Source: Metabacillus_B sp050107715
GTDB lineage: Bacteria > Bacillota > Bacilli > Bacillales > Bacillaceae
Assembly (NCBI RefSeq): GCF_050107715.1
Contig: NZ_JBNILN010000002.1
Location: forward strand, 124,001-188,000
Length of the DNA stretch: 64,000 nucleotides
Direction of reading: 5' to 3'
The notes beneath the pieces were generated by a model. The model made no database searches. It had not been told where the DNA came from and saw nothing but the letters and a program-made list of their open reading frames with translations. Positions 51,069 through 60,256 of this stretch are shown in pieces (the first letter of the stretch is position 1; the number at the start of each line of letters is the position of its first letter). The position numbers and the translations under genes were made by a program.

Positions 51069-52418
51069 TCAATGACTGCCCTTAACTTTTGCTTTCAGAT
51101 GCGGGCGTCTGAATAGGGCAATTGCATAACCAATCAGTGCTCCGGCGATAGCCGGAACAAGCCATCCGATTCCTTCAGGGAAAAGCGGAAGAAATTCATT
51201 GAAAAATTTACCGGTCTCACCGAGAGGGATTCCTCCAGCTTTAAGGCCGTCCATAACACTAACAATGCCTGTAAAAGCAAGGCTGAGAGCATAAACCTCG
51301 GGAGCACGGTTAAAGATTCGATCTACGAACGAAAGCAGAATCAAAACGATGGCCAGCGGGTAGATGGCTGTGAGCAGCGGCACAGAAAAAGTAATCAGCT
51401 GCGTGAGGCCAAAGTTTGCGATCACCGCTGAAAAGACGGTAAGTGCCAATATGATCCATTTATAAGGAATGGCTGGCAGAATTTTCGAAAAGTATTGTCC
51501 GCAAGCTGAAACAAGGCCGACACTTGTTGTTAAGCAGGCAAATGATATGGCTAGACTCAGTACGATGTTCCCTAGGGAACCGAATAACACATTTGCAGAA
51601 GAGGACAGAATCAGACCTCCATTATCCTTATAGCCGATCGCATCTACGCTCGTAGCTCCTAAATACCCAAGAGCCAGATACACCAGAGCCAATCCTGCTG
51701 CTGCAATCAATCCTGCCTGAATGCAAACCTTCGCGATGGATTTTCCGCTGGTGATCCCCTTTGCTTTCACAGCATTGATGACAACAATCCCGAAAACAAG
51801 AGCGGCAAGAGTATCCATCGTCAAATATCCTTCAAGAAATCCCTTAAAGAATGTTCCCTCTTGAAAATCCGCCTGCGGAGCTTGAGGCACTCCCATCGGA
51901 GTAGCGATGGTCTTTATAGCAAGCAAAGCAAGAATGATAAGCAGGGCGGGGGTCAATAGCTTTCCGATCCGGTCTACAAGCCTGCTTGGATTAAGGGAAA
52001 GCCAATAAGTGATTCCGAAAAATCCGATTGTGTAGATCAAAAGAGAAATTCCATTTTTCGCCGCTCCCTCTGGAAGAAAAGGAGTAACACCGATTTCATA
52101 AGCGACCGTTCCTGTTCTCGGAATTCCGAATAGCGGACCAATGGCTAAGTAAAGAACAACTGTAAAAATCACTCCGAAAATTGGGTGAATCCGGCTTCCG
52201 AGCGACTGAACATCTGTCCCTGTAAGCCCAATGGCAATGACTCCGAGGAGAGGAAGCCCTACTCCGGTTACGAGGAATCCAGCAATGGCAAGCCAGACGC
52301 TTGTGCCGGCAGCTTGTCCTAAAGATGGAGGGAAAATCATATTTCCTCCTCCAAAGAATAGGGCGAATAGCATAAGACCAACAACAAACGTTTCTTTTTT
52401 TGACAACCCTTGTTTCAT
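51069..52418 (-). CDS. braB: Branched-chain amino acid transporter BraB (BrnQ/LIVCS family)
   Basis: About 449 residues with twelve predicted transmembrane helices. GLMLFALFFGGGNMIFPPSLGQ near the N-terminus is the LIVCS family signature. It is a sodium- or proton-coupled carrier for isoleucine, leucine and valine. AGGAGG lies before an ATGATG pair; spacing favours 52418 over 52421. The frame continues upstream without support. B. subtilis braB is reported to be CodY- and ScoC-repressed, and a partial CodY-like motif lies upstream. It is divergent from nifZ. Confidence 0.93.
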   Translation of the reverse strand: MKQGLSKKETFVVGLMLFALFFGGGNMIFPPSLGQAAGTSVWLAIAGFLVTGVGLPLLGVIAIGLTGTDVQSLGSRIHPIFGVIFTVVLYLAIGPLFGIPRTGTVAYEIGVTPFLPEGAAKNGISLLIYTIGFFGITYWLSLNPSRLVDRIGKLLTPALLIILALLAIKTIATPMGVPQAPQADFQEGTFFKGFLEGYLTMDTLAALVFGIVVINAVKAKGITSGKSIAKVCIQAGLIAAAGLALVYLALGYLGATSVDAIGYKDNGGLILSSSANVLFGSLGNIVLSLAISFACLTTSVGLVSACGQYFSKILPAIPYKWIILALTVFSAVIANFGLTQLITFSVPLLTAIYPLAIVLILLSFVDRIFNRAPEVYALSLAFTGIVSVMDGLKAGGIPLGETGKFFNEFLPLFPEGIGWLVPAIAGALIGYAIALFRRPHLKAKVKGSH

Positions 52419-52510
52419 CATAAACCTCCTGAATCCGACAATATATACCGTAAGATCGTAACACAGCAATAGGAAAATTGTCGAATTGTTCAACTATTTT
52501 AATTTTAATT

Positions 52511-52525
52511 ATATTCAAAAAATTA
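52511..52525 (-). promoter_or_regulatory. Partial CodY-box-like motif upstream of braB
   Basis: On the minus strand AATTTTTTGAATATA matches 12 of 15 positions of the CodY consensus AATTTTCWGAAAATT, about 100 bases before the start. The surrounding DNA is AT-rich, so chance is a real possibility. Confidence 0.3.
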
Positions 52526-52620
52526 GCGCAGTCAACGGAAAGTTTCCTCCATTTCATTATTCCATTCAATATGGTAATATATTACGATGTGTGCATTGAA
52601 CTGCTTTTGGAGGAATGAGA

Positions 52621-53766
52621 ATGCTTTATTTAGACAATAGTGCCACTACATTGCCCTATCCAGAGGTTCTGGATTCATATATCCAAACTACCAGGAATTA
52701 TTTCGGGAATCCTTCTTCCCTGCATAAACTGGGCAGTGATGCCGAGAATCTTTTAAGGCAGGCACGTAAACAAACGGCTGGGCTGTTAGAAGTAAAAGAA
52801 GAGGAAATTATTTTTACTTCCGGCGGTACGGAAGCCAATAACCTGGCGATTAAAGGAACAGCCTTTTATAAGAGACATAAAGGAAATCATATTATTACTT
52901 CGGCGATCGAGCATCCTTCGGTTATGGAAGCATGCTTGCAGCTTGAGAAAGAATTTGGATTCGAGCTCACCATTCTCCCTGTTGACGAAAATGGAAGAGT
53001 TTCTGCTGAAAGCATGAAGAAGGAACTGCGCGAAGATACTATTCTTGTCTCCATCATGCACGTAAATAATGAAATTGGTACGATTCAGCCAATCGAAGAG
53101 CTGGCAGATATTTTGCAGCATTTTCCGAATGTGTCCTTTCATACAGATCATGTTCAGGGAGCAGCAAAAGTACCGTTGCCTCTCTCCCATCCCGGCATTG
53201 ATCTCTGTTCCATGTCACCTCATAAATTTAGGGGACTTAAGGGAACTGGTATATTATATAGAAGAAAAGGTGCGCACCTCATGCCGATTTTATCTGGCGG
53301 GGAGCAGGAGAGCCATCTGCGGTCCGGCACGGAAAGCGTAGCAGGAATTGCAGCTGCTGCAAAAGCATTAAAAATGTCATTTATCGACTATTCTGAGCAC
53401 CATGTGAGACTGTATGAAACCAAACAGGAATTAATCAAGCGGCTAAAGGAAATAGACGGAGTGGTAATGAACACTCCGGAGTCTCAATCAGCTCCCCATA
53501 TCATTCATTTTTCAGTACCCGGAATAAAATCAGAAGTTTTAGTTCACAGGCTTGAATTAAAAGAAATTTACGTTTCGACTACCTCAGCCTGTTCTTCGAA
53601 GAAAAGTGCACCAAGCCAGACGCTGACCGCGATGGGGAAATCCAGAGAGGAAGCGGTGAGCGGGGTCAGGATCAGTCTGGATATGCAATCAGACCGATCC
53701 ATAATCCATCCTCTCTATGAAAATTTACAGGAATCCATTCAGCATATTCTAAAAATAAAGGGGTAA
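52621..53766 (+). CDS. nifZ: Cysteine desulfurase NifZ (NifS/IscS-like) dedicated to ThiI
   Basis: 381 residues, PLP enzyme that removes sulfur from cysteine as a persulfide. LDNSATT opens the protein; GGTEANNLAIKG is near 77; the PLP lysine is in SPHKFRGLKG near 202; the persulfide cysteine is in STTSACSSKKS near 325. It is next to thiI, and in B. subtilis NifZ supplies sulfur to ThiI for 4-thiouridine in tRNA. The ATG 52621 has GGAGG eight bases upstream. thiI begins four bases after its stop. Confidence 0.95.
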   Translation: MLYLDNSATTLPYPEVLDSYIQTTRNYFGNPSSLHKLGSDAENLLRQARKQTAGLLEVKEEEIIFTSGGTEANNLAIKGTAFYKRHKGNHIITSAIEHPSVMEACLQLEKEFGFELTILPVDENGRVSAESMKKELREDTILVSIMHVNNEIGTIQPIEELADILQHFPNVSFHTDHVQGAAKVPLPLSHPGIDLCSMSPHKFRGLKGTGILYRRKGAHLMPILSGGEQESHLRSGTESVAGIAAAAKALKMSFIDYSEHHVRLYETKQELIKRLKEIDGVVMNTPESQSAPHIIHFSVPGIKSEVLVHRLELKEIYVSTTSACSSKKSAPSQTLTAMGKSREEAVSGVRISLDMQSDRSIIHPLYENLQESIQHILKIKG

Positions 53767-53769
53767 ACA

Positions 53770-54978
53770 ATGGAATTTGATCATATACTCGTGCGGTTCG
53801 GAGAAATTTCCACTAAAGGAAAAAACCGCAGCCGATTTGTTGAAAGACTGAGAAGAAATATGAAAGAAGTGTTGAAAGCCCACTCCAACCTGCGCTTTCA
53901 ATCTAACCGTGACCGGATTTATATCCAGCTTAACGGCGAATCCCACAGCGAAGTTTCCATAAAGCTTGAGAAAGTGTTCGGAATTCATTCGTTCAGCCTT
54001 GCTGCAAAATGTAACAGCAATGAGGAGTCGATTAAAGAAACCGTACTTGAAGCAATCAGAACCGTATTCCAGCCTGGAGATACATTTAAAATCAGCGCAA
54101 GAAGAGCGGATAAGACGTTCCCAATTCCAGCCGATCAATTAAACGGCATACTGGGAGGGCATGTTCTGACCAATACAGAAGGACTGACGGTAAATGTACG
54201 CAAGCCCGATCATGAAATTAAAGTAGAGGTTCGCAGTGAGGGAACGTATATTATGTTCCAGAACCGCTTTGGTCCGGGTGGGTTGCCAGTCGGAATAAGC
54301 GGCCGTGCAATGCTCATGCTTTCAGGAGGTCTGGACAGTCCTGTTGCCGCATATATGGCGATGAAAAAGGGGGTAGAACTGGAAGCTGTACATTTTTTCA
54401 GTCCTCCATATACGAGTGAGAGGGCAAAGCAGAAGGTCGTCGATTTGGTGGAACAGCTTACAGTATACGGAGGAAGCATGAAGCTCCATATCGTTCCGTT
54501 TACTGAAATTCAGGAGCAAATTCAGCAGCAGGTGCCGGAAAACTATACCATGACCTCTACTAGAAGAATGATGCTCCGGATAACAGATCTTCTCCGAATC
54601 CAAAACAGTGCACTGGCGATTGTAACAGGGGAGAGTCTTGGCCAGGTTGCAAGCCAGACTCTTGAGAGCCTGTTTGCAATCAACGCTGTGACAACGACGC
54701 CGGTAATAAGACCCCTCGTATCCTTTGACAAACCGGAAATCATTAAAACAGCAAAAGAAATAGGAACCCATGATATATCTATCAGGCCTTATGAGGATTG
54801 CTGCACGATATTTACTCCTGCTGCACCGAAAACGAGGCCAAAGCTTGAAAAAGCAGACAGATATGAAAGCTTTGTAGATTTTGATGAGCTTATTCAATCA
54901 GCTGTCGCAAAGACAGAAACGATTGTTTTTAAACCTGCGCACCCGGATGAAAATCTTCATTCATCCAGTCTATTGTAA
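53770..54978 (+). CDS. thiI: tRNA 4-thiouridine synthase ThiI
   Basis: 402 residues. N-terminal ferredoxin-like and THUMP RNA-binding domains (about 1-165) are followed by the PP-loop ATP pyrophosphatase domain with MLSGGLDSPVAAY near 182. It adenylates U8 of tRNA and adds sulfur from NifZ. It lacks the long C-terminal rhodanese domain of the E. coli protein, as usual in Bacillus. It forms an operon with nifZ. Confidence 0.96.
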   Translation: MEFDHILVRFGEISTKGKNRSRFVERLRRNMKEVLKAHSNLRFQSNRDRIYIQLNGESHSEVSIKLEKVFGIHSFSLAAKCNSNEESIKETVLEAIRTVFQPGDTFKISARRADKTFPIPADQLNGILGGHVLTNTEGLTVNVRKPDHEIKVEVRSEGTYIMFQNRFGPGGLPVGISGRAMLMLSGGLDSPVAAYMAMKKGVELEAVHFFSPPYTSERAKQKVVDLVEQLTVYGGSMKLHIVPFTEIQEQIQQQVPENYTMTSTRRMMLRITDLLRIQNSALAIVTGESLGQVASQTLESLFAINAVTTTPVIRPLVSFDKPEIIKTAKEIGTHDISIRPYEDCCTIFTPAAPKTRPKLEKADRYESFVDFDELIQSAVAKTETIVFKPAHPDENLHSSSLL

Positions 54979-55014
54979 TCACTGATTTAGAAACAATTAC
55001 CAGTAGAATCTCAG

Positions 55015-55044
55015 GCATGAAGCCATGTGTTTTTACACACTCTA
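55015..55044 (+). promoter_or_regulatory. Probable SigG promoter of the SASP gene
   Basis: GCATG (55015-55019), an 18-base spacer and CACTCTA (55038-55044) fit the forespore SigG consensus (GHATR and CATNHTA) with one mismatch. It lies 24 bases before the gene. Confidence 0.7.
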
Positions 55045-55067
55045 TATTCACAAGGAGGTGAGAACAC

Positions 55068-55277
55068 ATGGCACAAAGCAGACAAAGCAGCTCTAACCAA
55101 CTAGTAGTTCCAGGTGCTCAACAAGCGATCGACCAAATGAAATACGAAATCGCTTCTGAATTCGGAGTAAACCTTGGACCAGAAACTACTGCTCGCGCTA
55201 ACGGATCTGTAGGTGGAGAGATCACTAAGCGTCTAGTTTCTTACGCTCAGTCAAACATGAGCGGATACCAAAAATAA
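55068..55277 (+). CDS. sspA: Alpha/beta-type small acid-soluble spore protein
   Basis: 69 residues. The conserved family blocks are present: LVVPGAQQAIDQMKYEIASEFGV, then ETTARANGSVGGEITKRLV, which contains the GPR protease recognition region. These proteins coat spore DNA and protect it from UV and heat, and are degraded at germination. A very strong AAGGAGGTGA site, a SigG-type promoter and a terminator make an independent forespore gene. Orthology to sspA follows from position after thiI. Confidence 0.95.
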   Translation: MAQSRQSSSNQLVVPGAQQAIDQMKYEIASEFGVNLGPETTARANGSVGGEITKRLVSYAQSNMSGYQK

Positions 55278-55294
55278 TCATATTTTATGGCTAC

Positions 55295-55322
55295 AGGAGC
55301 AGGGGAAACCCTGTTCCTTTTT
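55295..55322 (+). terminator. Terminator after the SASP gene
   Basis: GGAGCAGGG and CCCTGTTCC with a GAAA-type loop, then TTTTT. Confidence 0.85.
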
Positions 55323-55385
55323 AATTTACCTTTCTTTAAGAAATGCCAGGTTAAAGAGGATCTGGTTTTGTTATACATTTTGAAG

Positions 55386-55494
55386 TGGGTCTCCGGGCAA
55401 ATTTCTGCCGGACAGGTGAAACCACGCAGGTGAGTGCGCTGAGGAAGCTCGGCGTCCTCCATTGGATAAGCGTACCCTGCAGCGGAAACCCAGC
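55386..55494. repeat. Degenerate copy of the long inverted-repeat element
   Basis: TGGGTCTCC and GCAGCGGAAACCCAG mark the ends. ACAGGTGAAACC, GAGGAAGCTC and GGATAAGCGTACCCTGCAGCGGAAA match successive parts of the complete copy at 23924-24057. The rest of this 310-base gap (55323-55632) shows no gene. Confidence 0.6.
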
Positions 55495-55632
55495 TAAGTA
55501 AAATAATGTAAGACCAGCCGTTTAGCAGGTAATGACGGCTTGCATGCTTACCCTGTTTAGCTGGACTGAATATTATTCAAAACTTTAAAAATATTTAGTA
55601 TACTTAAAGAGAGGGAATAACAGGAGGGGATC

Positions 55633-57213
55633 ATGATGAATCGCGAGAGCTTGCTTGCACCGGACAAGTATAATCTTGTACAGGAAATAGAACAAAACGC
55701 GGACGTTGGAAAACCAGCTTTGATTTGGGAAAATGGGGTGACACATAAAGAGCTTACCTATAAAGAGCTGATAGAGGATGCCAACAGGGTTGGGAGCGCT
55801 CTAATTGAAGCGGGGCTCCGACAGGGAGACAAGCTTTTGATTATGACACCAAGAATTCTTGAAGCCTACGCTGTATACATGGGAGCTCTCAAAGCAGGTA
55901 TCGTCGTTATTCCAAGCTCAGAACTGCTTAGGCCGAAGGATCTTCGCTACCGGATTACTCATGGTGAAGTCAAAGGAATGATTTGCTACGACCAGTTTAC
56001 CGAGCAAACCAATGAGGTGGAGGAAGCGGATTCGCTTCTTAAATGGGTGATTGGGGAATCGAAGGAAGGATGGCGTTCCCTGAAAGAAGAGATGAACCGC
56101 CAGACAGGAGAACTCAGCTTTGCAGATACTAAAAGCAGCAGCACCGCCTTTTTATCCTATACGTCTGGAACAACAGGGAACCCAAAAGGAGTGATACATA
56201 CACATGGATGGGCATATGCCCACCTTCGCACAGCCGCAGCCGGCTGGCTGTCCATTAAAAGGGAAGACAGGGTATGGGCAACCGCAGGTCCGGGCTGGCA
56301 AAAGTGGATTTGGAGTCCTTTTTTATCTGTTTTGGGAATGGGAGCCACAGGTTTTATCTATCACGGAAAATTTGAACCCGGCAAATATCTTCAGCTTCTT
56401 CAAGACCAGCAAATCAATGTACTGTGCTGTACTCCCACTGAATACAGGCTGATGGCTAAAGATCAAAATTTGAACCGGTATAATCTTTCTCAGCTGCATA
56501 GTGCTGTTTCAGCTGGTGAACCTTTAAACAGGGAAGTCATTGAAACATTCCGGAAGCATTTCGGGATTGATGTGCGGGACGGGTATGGCCAAACCGAAAA
56601 CACACTTCTGGTCGGGGTAACAAAAGAGATGAACATCAGGCCTGGGTCAATGGGAAAGCCGACGCCTGGAAATAAGGTTGCCATTATTAATGATCAGGCG
56701 GAACTCTGCAAACCTGGAGAGGTAGGTGATATCGCCGTTCATCGTTCCACTCCTGCGTTATTTAAAGAATACTTTAAAGATCCTGAGCGGACAGCTATGC
56801 AATTCAGGGGAGATTATTATGTCACCGGAGATCGTGCGAGAATGGATGAAGACGGTTACTTCTGGTTTGAGGGACGTTCTGATGATATCATCATCAGTTC
56901 AGGCTATACAATCGGCCCCTTTGAAGTTGAGGATGCCCTTATTAAACACCCTTTAGTAAGGGAATGTGCAGTCGTCTCCAGTCCGGATGAAATAAGGGGC
57001 TGCATTGTTAAGGCCTACGTGGTTTTGAAAGAGGGGGCAGATAAACAGGATCCGGAACTCGTAAAAGTGCTGCAGGAGCATGTGAAGAAGCTGACTGCGC
57101 CTTACAAATACCCCCGAAAAATAGAATTTACAGAGGATTTGCCAAAAACGGCCTCAGGGAAAATAAGAAGAGTGGAACTGAGGCAAAAAGAATTCAGCAG
57201 CCAAAGTGTCTGA
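55633..57213 (+). CDS. ytcI: Medium/branched-chain acyl-CoA synthetase (MbcS/YtcI-like)
   Basis: 526 residues, AMP-forming acyl-CoA synthetase. YTSGTTGNPKGVIHTH near 174 is the AMP-binding P-loop motif; YGQTENTLL and GDRARMDEDGYFWFEGRSDD are later motifs; the C-terminal PKTASGKIRR holds the lysine that protein acetyltransferases can modify. It resembles the MACS branch that activates short branched-chain acids such as 2-methylbutyrate. It shares the architecture of AcsA at 21.9 kb, so AcuA could in principle act on it. GGAGGGG precedes an ATG-ATG pair. Confidence 0.88.
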   Translation: MMNRESLLAPDKYNLVQEIEQNADVGKPALIWENGVTHKELTYKELIEDANRVGSALIEAGLRQGDKLLIMTPRILEAYAVYMGALKAGIVVIPSSELLRPKDLRYRITHGEVKGMICYDQFTEQTNEVEEADSLLKWVIGESKEGWRSLKEEMNRQTGELSFADTKSSSTAFLSYTSGTTGNPKGVIHTHGWAYAHLRTAAAGWLSIKREDRVWATAGPGWQKWIWSPFLSVLGMGATGFIYHGKFEPGKYLQLLQDQQINVLCCTPTEYRLMAKDQNLNRYNLSQLHSAVSAGEPLNREVIETFRKHFGIDVRDGYGQTENTLLVGVTKEMNIRPGSMGKPTPGNKVAIINDQAELCKPGEVGDIAVHRSTPALFKEYFKDPERTAMQFRGDYYVTGDRARMDEDGYFWFEGRSDDIIISSGYTIGPFEVEDALIKHPLVRECAVVSSPDEIRGCIVKAYVVLKEGADKQDPELVKVLQEHVKKLTAPYKYPRKIEFTEDLPKTASGKIRRVELRQKEFSSQSV

Positions 57214-57257
57214 TTAGCTTAGAATCGGTTGTGTATATGCTAAGAAAATAGTGGAAT

Positions 57258-57285
57258 GAACCCCCCGGTATGCTGGGGGTTTCTT
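57258..57285 (+). terminator. Terminator after the acyl-CoA synthetase gene
   Basis: AACCCCCC and GGGGGGTT-type arms (one offset) with a short loop and T-rich tail. Confidence 0.7.
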
Positions 57286-57499
57286 TGTGAACCGAGAATT
57301 TGCCGCCGACTAAAAGCAGTTCCGTCCTCGACGTGAAGGGAGGAAGATGTTCGCGGCCCGACCAGCTGTTTGCTGAGCAGCTTATAGTAAAATCAGAATG
57401 GGTACAATGGAAAGCCCATTCTCCATGTTTGAATTATGTTTTTGGAATGTGCTAGAATTTCGGTATTTGAATGGAAAGTTATGCAATGGAGGGTAAGAT

Positions 57500-59095
57500 A
57501 TGGGTACACTTTGGCATGGCGGGAAGACGTATACAATGGCGGCCGAGAACGAAACAGTTGAGGCCATATTTACAGAGGGGAATAAAATTATTGCAGCAGG
57601 GGAGGAAAAGGAGCTTCGCATGAAATTTTCTTCTTCCATTAAAGAGGATATCAATCTTCAAGGAAAAACGGTTTTGCCTGGATTCACTGATAGTCATATG
57701 CATTTAATTGGGCATGGAGAAAAGCTCATGAGATTGGATTTTTCTTCCATGGACAGCCATGCTGCAATTAAGGAAGCGCTTTACAGGGAAATATCTGAAA
57801 CTCCGCCGGGCGAGTGGATCATTGGGGAGGGCTGGAATGAGAATCAGCTGAAGGAGGGGAAAATGTTTGACCGTACGGTACTGGATGAACTCTCTGAACA
57901 TCACCCTATCGTGCTCAAACGAATCTGCCGTCACGCGATCCTCGCCAACTCGGCAGCACTGGAATTGGCGGGTATTCAGGAAGATACGATAGCTCCTCCC
58001 GGAGGAATCATCGGAAGAAATGAAGACGGTACTCTTAACGGAATGCTTATGGACAGGGCACAGGACATTGTTCTTTTTGATACAATTCCACCTGTATCAA
58101 AAGAGTACTTGGAAAAAGCTTTGCGCAAAGCAGTTGCAGATTGCTTTGAAAAAGGTCTGACGGGAGGACACTCAGAGGATCTATCTTATTATGGATCTCT
58201 TCAGCTCCCCATCGAGGCCTATCAAACTGTATTGACTGATGAACGGCCATTTAAAGCTCATTTGCTTATCCATCATCTCGTCATAGATGAGTTTGAACAA
58301 AATCCTGTAAAGAATAGCCGGCTCGTCGAATATGGGGCTATGAAAGTCTTTGCAGACGGCTCTCTGGGAGGGAAAACAGCCCTTTTAAGTGAACCTTATT
58401 TAGATGACCCGGATACTTACGGTGTAGCTGTTCATTCACAGGAGGAGTTAAACGAATATTTCAAAAAGGCACGAAGCTTCGGAAGAGAAGTTGCCATTCA
58501 TGTCATCGGTGATCAGGCATGTGAAATGGCTCTAATTGCTGCCGAAGAAAATCCTCCTGCAAAAGTGGGCCAAAGAGACCGTTTTATTCATGCTCAGATT
58601 CTCCGGCCTGATTTAATTGAGCGGCTTCAAAAATTGCCGGTAATACTCGACATCCAGCCTGGATTTACGGCGAGTGACTTCCCATGGATTATTGAAAAGC
58701 TCGGGGCTGACCGGCTTGCTTGCTCGTTTGCCTGGAAAACACTGATTGACAAGGGCATACGATGCGCGGGAGGGTCCGATGCTCCCATTGAGCCAGTAGA
58801 CCCATTGCTTGGCATTCATGCAGCAGTTACGAGAAAAAGCATTCATACTCCATCTGAACCCGGATATTTTATGAGTGAAGCACTCACGATGTTTGAGGCT
58901 ATCAAACTGTATACAGAAGGAAGCGCTTATGCAATTCATAGAGAGCATGAAAGAGGGAAGATTCTTCCTGGGTATGATGCAGACTTCACCATTCTTGCTC
59001 GAAATCCATTCTCATTGGAAGACCCGGATCAGCTGCTGGATACGAAGGTAGTGATGACGGTTGCGGAAGGGAAGGTGGTATTTCAGCTTCTATAA
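57500..59095 (+). CDS. ytcJ: YtcJ-family amidohydrolase
   Basis: 531 residues. Metal-dependent amidohydrolase of the composite-domain type. The HxH metal motif is in GFTDSHMHLIGHG near residue 55; MKVFADGSLGGKTA near 277 supplies the carboxylated-lysine region; HVIGDQA, IHAQ and GGSDAPIEP carry later ligands. It probably hydrolyses an N-acyl or formamide-type substrate; the true substrate is unknown. GGAGGG precedes the ATG. It is convergent with the NAD kinase gene. Confidence 0.88.
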   Translation: MGTLWHGGKTYTMAAENETVEAIFTEGNKIIAAGEEKELRMKFSSSIKEDINLQGKTVLPGFTDSHMHLIGHGEKLMRLDFSSMDSHAAIKEALYREISETPPGEWIIGEGWNENQLKEGKMFDRTVLDELSEHHPIVLKRICRHAILANSAALELAGIQEDTIAPPGGIIGRNEDGTLNGMLMDRAQDIVLFDTIPPVSKEYLEKALRKAVADCFEKGLTGGHSEDLSYYGSLQLPIEAYQTVLTDERPFKAHLLIHHLVIDEFEQNPVKNSRLVEYGAMKVFADGSLGGKTALLSEPYLDDPDTYGVAVHSQEELNEYFKKARSFGREVAIHVIGDQACEMALIAAEENPPAKVGQRDRFIHAQILRPDLIERLQKLPVILDIQPGFTASDFPWIIEKLGADRLACSFAWKTLIDKGIRCAGGSDAPIEPVDPLLGIHAAVTRKSIHTPSEPGYFMSEALTMFEAIKLYTEGSAYAIHREHERGKILPGYDADFTILARNPFSLEDPDQLLDTKVVMTVAEGKVVFQLL

Positions 59096-59113
59096 TTTCT
59101 GTTCAAATTTGAA

Positions 59114-59156
59114 AGCGGAAAGAAAACGTGCTAATCAGGAGCATTTTCTTTCCGCT
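59114..59156. terminator. Bidirectional hairpin between ytcJ and the NAD kinase gene
   Basis: AGCGGAAAGAAAA and TTTTCTTTCCGCT form a 13-bp stem; the T-rich tract lies inside the stem rather than after it. Confidence 0.65.
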
Positions 59157-59175
59157 ATAAATGCTTAGAGCCGGT

Positions 59176-59976
59176 TTATAAAAAACTGCGCTTTACTTTT
59201 TCCCAAAAAGAGTTGTCCTTCAGTTTAACTGTTTTGATGATGGACGGGCTTAAGGTAATTTCAATCTGCTTAACATTGCGAATGCCTAGCGCTTCATTGT
59301 CAACCCCGATTACAGGGTAGTCGTTTCCATCCTGGGCAATCTCGAGCGTCAGTTTTCTGCTGCCGCTTAATACAAAGGAAGAGCCGAGTGTACGGTAGCG
59401 GTTGTTGTTTAAAGAAGCAAGCTCACTTACTTGAAAACATGGGAGCAGGGGGTCGATGACCGCTCCGTTTACTGATTTGCTGTAGGCTGTACTGCCTGTA
59501 GGGGTTGAGATAATCATGCCGTCTCCACGGAAGGTTTCAAAATGGAGATCATCAACATGGACATCAATTACGAAGGTCTTAATAATTCCTGACCGGACTG
59601 TACACTCATTTAAACATTTAAAAGATGCCGCTTCATCTATTTTCACATCAATGACCGGATATTTCCGGACCTCAATCTGTTCTGTCGTAATGGCTTCAAT
59701 AATCTTTTCTGTATCATCCAGCACAAAATCGCAGTAGATGCTTGCAGAACCTTTCGTGCTGATTCCTACGTAAAGACAATCATCTCTGAAATTCGTTTTT
59801 CTCACTGCTTGAAGGAATGTGCCGTCTCCTCCGAGACTGACAATAATGTTTGCCTCTTCGAAATGAGGTACGATTGTAAATCCGTATTGTTCAGCAAGAC
59901 CGGTCAGTGAATTTACTTTTTCCTCAAGCTGGGCTGTGTTTCGATAATAAAAAAATACATTGCGGCGATTTGTCAT
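59176..59976 (-). CDS. ppnKB: NAD kinase (PpnKB/YtdI)
   Basis: 266 residues. It phosphorylates NAD to NADP with ATP or polyphosphate. The nucleotide motif SLGGDGTFLQAVR is near residue 46, the conserved NE of KCLNECTV near 116, and GDGMIISTPTGSTAYSKSVNG near 143. It is the second NAD kinase type of Bacillus, encoded here as in B. subtilis. The start at 59976 has AAGGAGGATG upstream. It is divergent from sppA. Confidence 0.94.
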   Translation of the reverse strand: MTNRRNVFFYYRNTAQLEEKVNSLTGLAEQYGFTIVPHFEEANIIVSLGGDGTFLQAVRKTNFRDDCLYVGISTKGSASIYCDFVLDDTEKIIEAITTEQIEVRKYPVIDVKIDEAASFKCLNECTVRSGIIKTFVIDVHVDDLHFETFRGDGMIISTPTGSTAYSKSVNGAVIDPLLPCFQVSELASLNNNRYRTLGSSFVLSGSRKLTLEIAQDGNDYPVIGVDNEALGIRNVKQIEITLSPSIIKTVKLKDNSFWEKVKRSFL

Positions 59977-60124
59977 CGTACATCCTCCTTCAAAATGGAA
60001 ATGATATCCTTAGCGGATAAAATTGTGATACAATGTGTTATGTTGTTTATTTTACCATTTATCCTTTCAGGAATGCCTGCTTTTTCGGGGATAATAAATT
60101 CAAAGTACATCGTTTAAATAAGGC

Positions 60125-60240
60125 TTGGTTATGACTTCACCCGATGTTAATGGAAGCAGAATGCAGGACAGCGGGTCGTGCCGTTTCCCTAAAGCGGGCG
60201 GGAAGCGGTAAGCATCGGACAGTTGCAGCGAAGCCCTAAA
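60125..60240. repeat. Possible remnant of the dispersed inverted-repeat element
   Basis: CCGATGTT and AGCATCGG flank a G+C-rich stretch with GACAGCGGGTCG and GCGGGCGGGAAGCGG, words typical of the element, but heavily diverged. Confidence 0.35.
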
Positions 60241-60256
60241 TCAAGGAGGATATGAA

